From: Desulfobacterales bacterium
GTDB lineage: Bacteria > Desulfobacterota > DSM-4660 > Desulfatiglandales > Desulfatiglandaceae
Length of the DNA: 6,078 nucleotides
Direction of reading: 5' to 3'
Assembly: GCA_027061865.1 (NCBI GenBank)
Contig: JAMOVZ010000415.1
Span: 1 to 6,078, forward strand
Under the pieces are notes generated by a model. It made no database searches. It had not been told where the DNA came from and worked only from the letters and a program-made list of their open reading frames with translations. Positions 5,921 to 6,078 of the stretch are shown here, in pieces. The translations under genes and the position numbers were made by a program. Position 1 is the stretch's first letter, and each line of letters starts with the position of its first letter.

Positions 5921-6078
5921 ATGGAGAGAAAAAGAATCCAGATGATGCGGTTTTTTGCAGGTTTCATAATGGTCCTATTTTCCTTGGCAGCCCTGGGGCC
6001 CGGCTGCATCCAGACCTTTGGGGCCAACATTCAACGCCAGCTTGGAAAACAGGCTTATAGAAATGGAGAATATGCCAA
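5921..6078 (+). CDS. Exported, probably lipidated protein with TPR-like start, 3' end beyond window
   Basis: From ATG 5921 the frame stays open to the right edge (52 full codons). A basic start (MERKRIQMMR) leads into a hydrophobic core from F11 to L25, then GPGC with Cys at 29. This fits a bacterial lipoprotein signal, although the lipobox is imperfect: Gly instead of Leu at -3, Pro at -2. The mature start reads QLGKQAYRNGEYA at about 40-52, resembling the first helix of a tetratricopeptide repeat; this rests on few residues. It begins 5 nt after the stop of the Hint lipoprotein gene, so the two are surely cotranscribed. The AGGGG next to the ATG is too close to be a normal Shine-Dalgarno. 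The GGAGGAGGAGG of the upstream glycine codons, 12 nt away, may serve instead. ATG 5942 or 5945 are alternative starts. Function is not known. Confidence 0.7.
   Translation, partial: MERKRIQMMRFFAGFIMVLFSLAALGPGCIQTFGANIQRQLGKQAYRNGEYA

Noticed and set aside
5830..6060. Plus-strand open frame crossing the Hint gene end
   Set aside because: It overlaps two better-supported genes in another frame and has no recognisable features.
1..6078. CRISPR arrays, tRNA or rRNA genes, insertion sequences, long repeats
   Set aside because: Reading both strands showed no regularly spaced repeats, no cloverleaf-like or rRNA segments, and no transposase or terminal inverted repeats.

Overview
The window looks like a chromosomal segment from a Gram-negative bacterium, most likely of the Desulfobacterota (former Deltaproteobacteria). 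Three observations support this. The order rpsF-rpsR-DUF2232-rplI-dnaB has a polytopic membrane protein between the S18 and L9 genes. HflX carries a long N-terminal extension of the kind I associate with that group. Two genes on the other strand encode lipoprotein-like exported proteins. The phylum assignment is inference from these features, not from a search.

Positions 1-4816 are a tightly packed minus-strand operon. In transcription order it contains rpsF (bS6), rpsR (bS18, zinc-binding form), a DUF2232/YybS-like membrane protein, rplI (bL9), the replicative helicase gene dnaB, and the 5' part of hflX, which runs off the left edge. Gene junctions overlap or are very short: rpsF/rpsR overlap by 14 nt, rplI/dnaB abut, and dnaB/hflX are 17 nt apart. 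The one longer gap, 56 nt, lies before the DUF2232 gene. The operon therefore joins ribosome assembly, DNA replication and ribosome rescue. A sigma70-like promoter at 4922-4950 and a leader hairpin with an ACCG bulge at 4867-4893 precede rpsF. The hairpin matches my recollection of the S6:S18 autoregulatory leader. hflX has no ATG, GTG or TTG near its conserved N-terminus and appears to start at ATC behind a strong Shine-Dalgarno.

Positions 4817-5072 are a divergent control region with back-to-back promoters.

Positions 5073-6078 run on the plus strand and are the accessory and most unusual part. The first gene encodes a 280-residue predicted lipoprotein: lipobox Cys20, Pro-rich linker, coiled coils, then a C-terminal Hint (intein/hedgehog-type) domain. 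The domain ends in His-Asn-Cys and is followed by only seven Gly and one Lys. Five bases later a second exported, probably lipidated protein begins; its mature part opens like a TPR helix, and it runs off the right edge. Together they look like a small envelope module built around a self-processing surface or periplasmic protein. Its function is unknown.

I saw no tRNA, rRNA, insertion sequence or CRISPR array.
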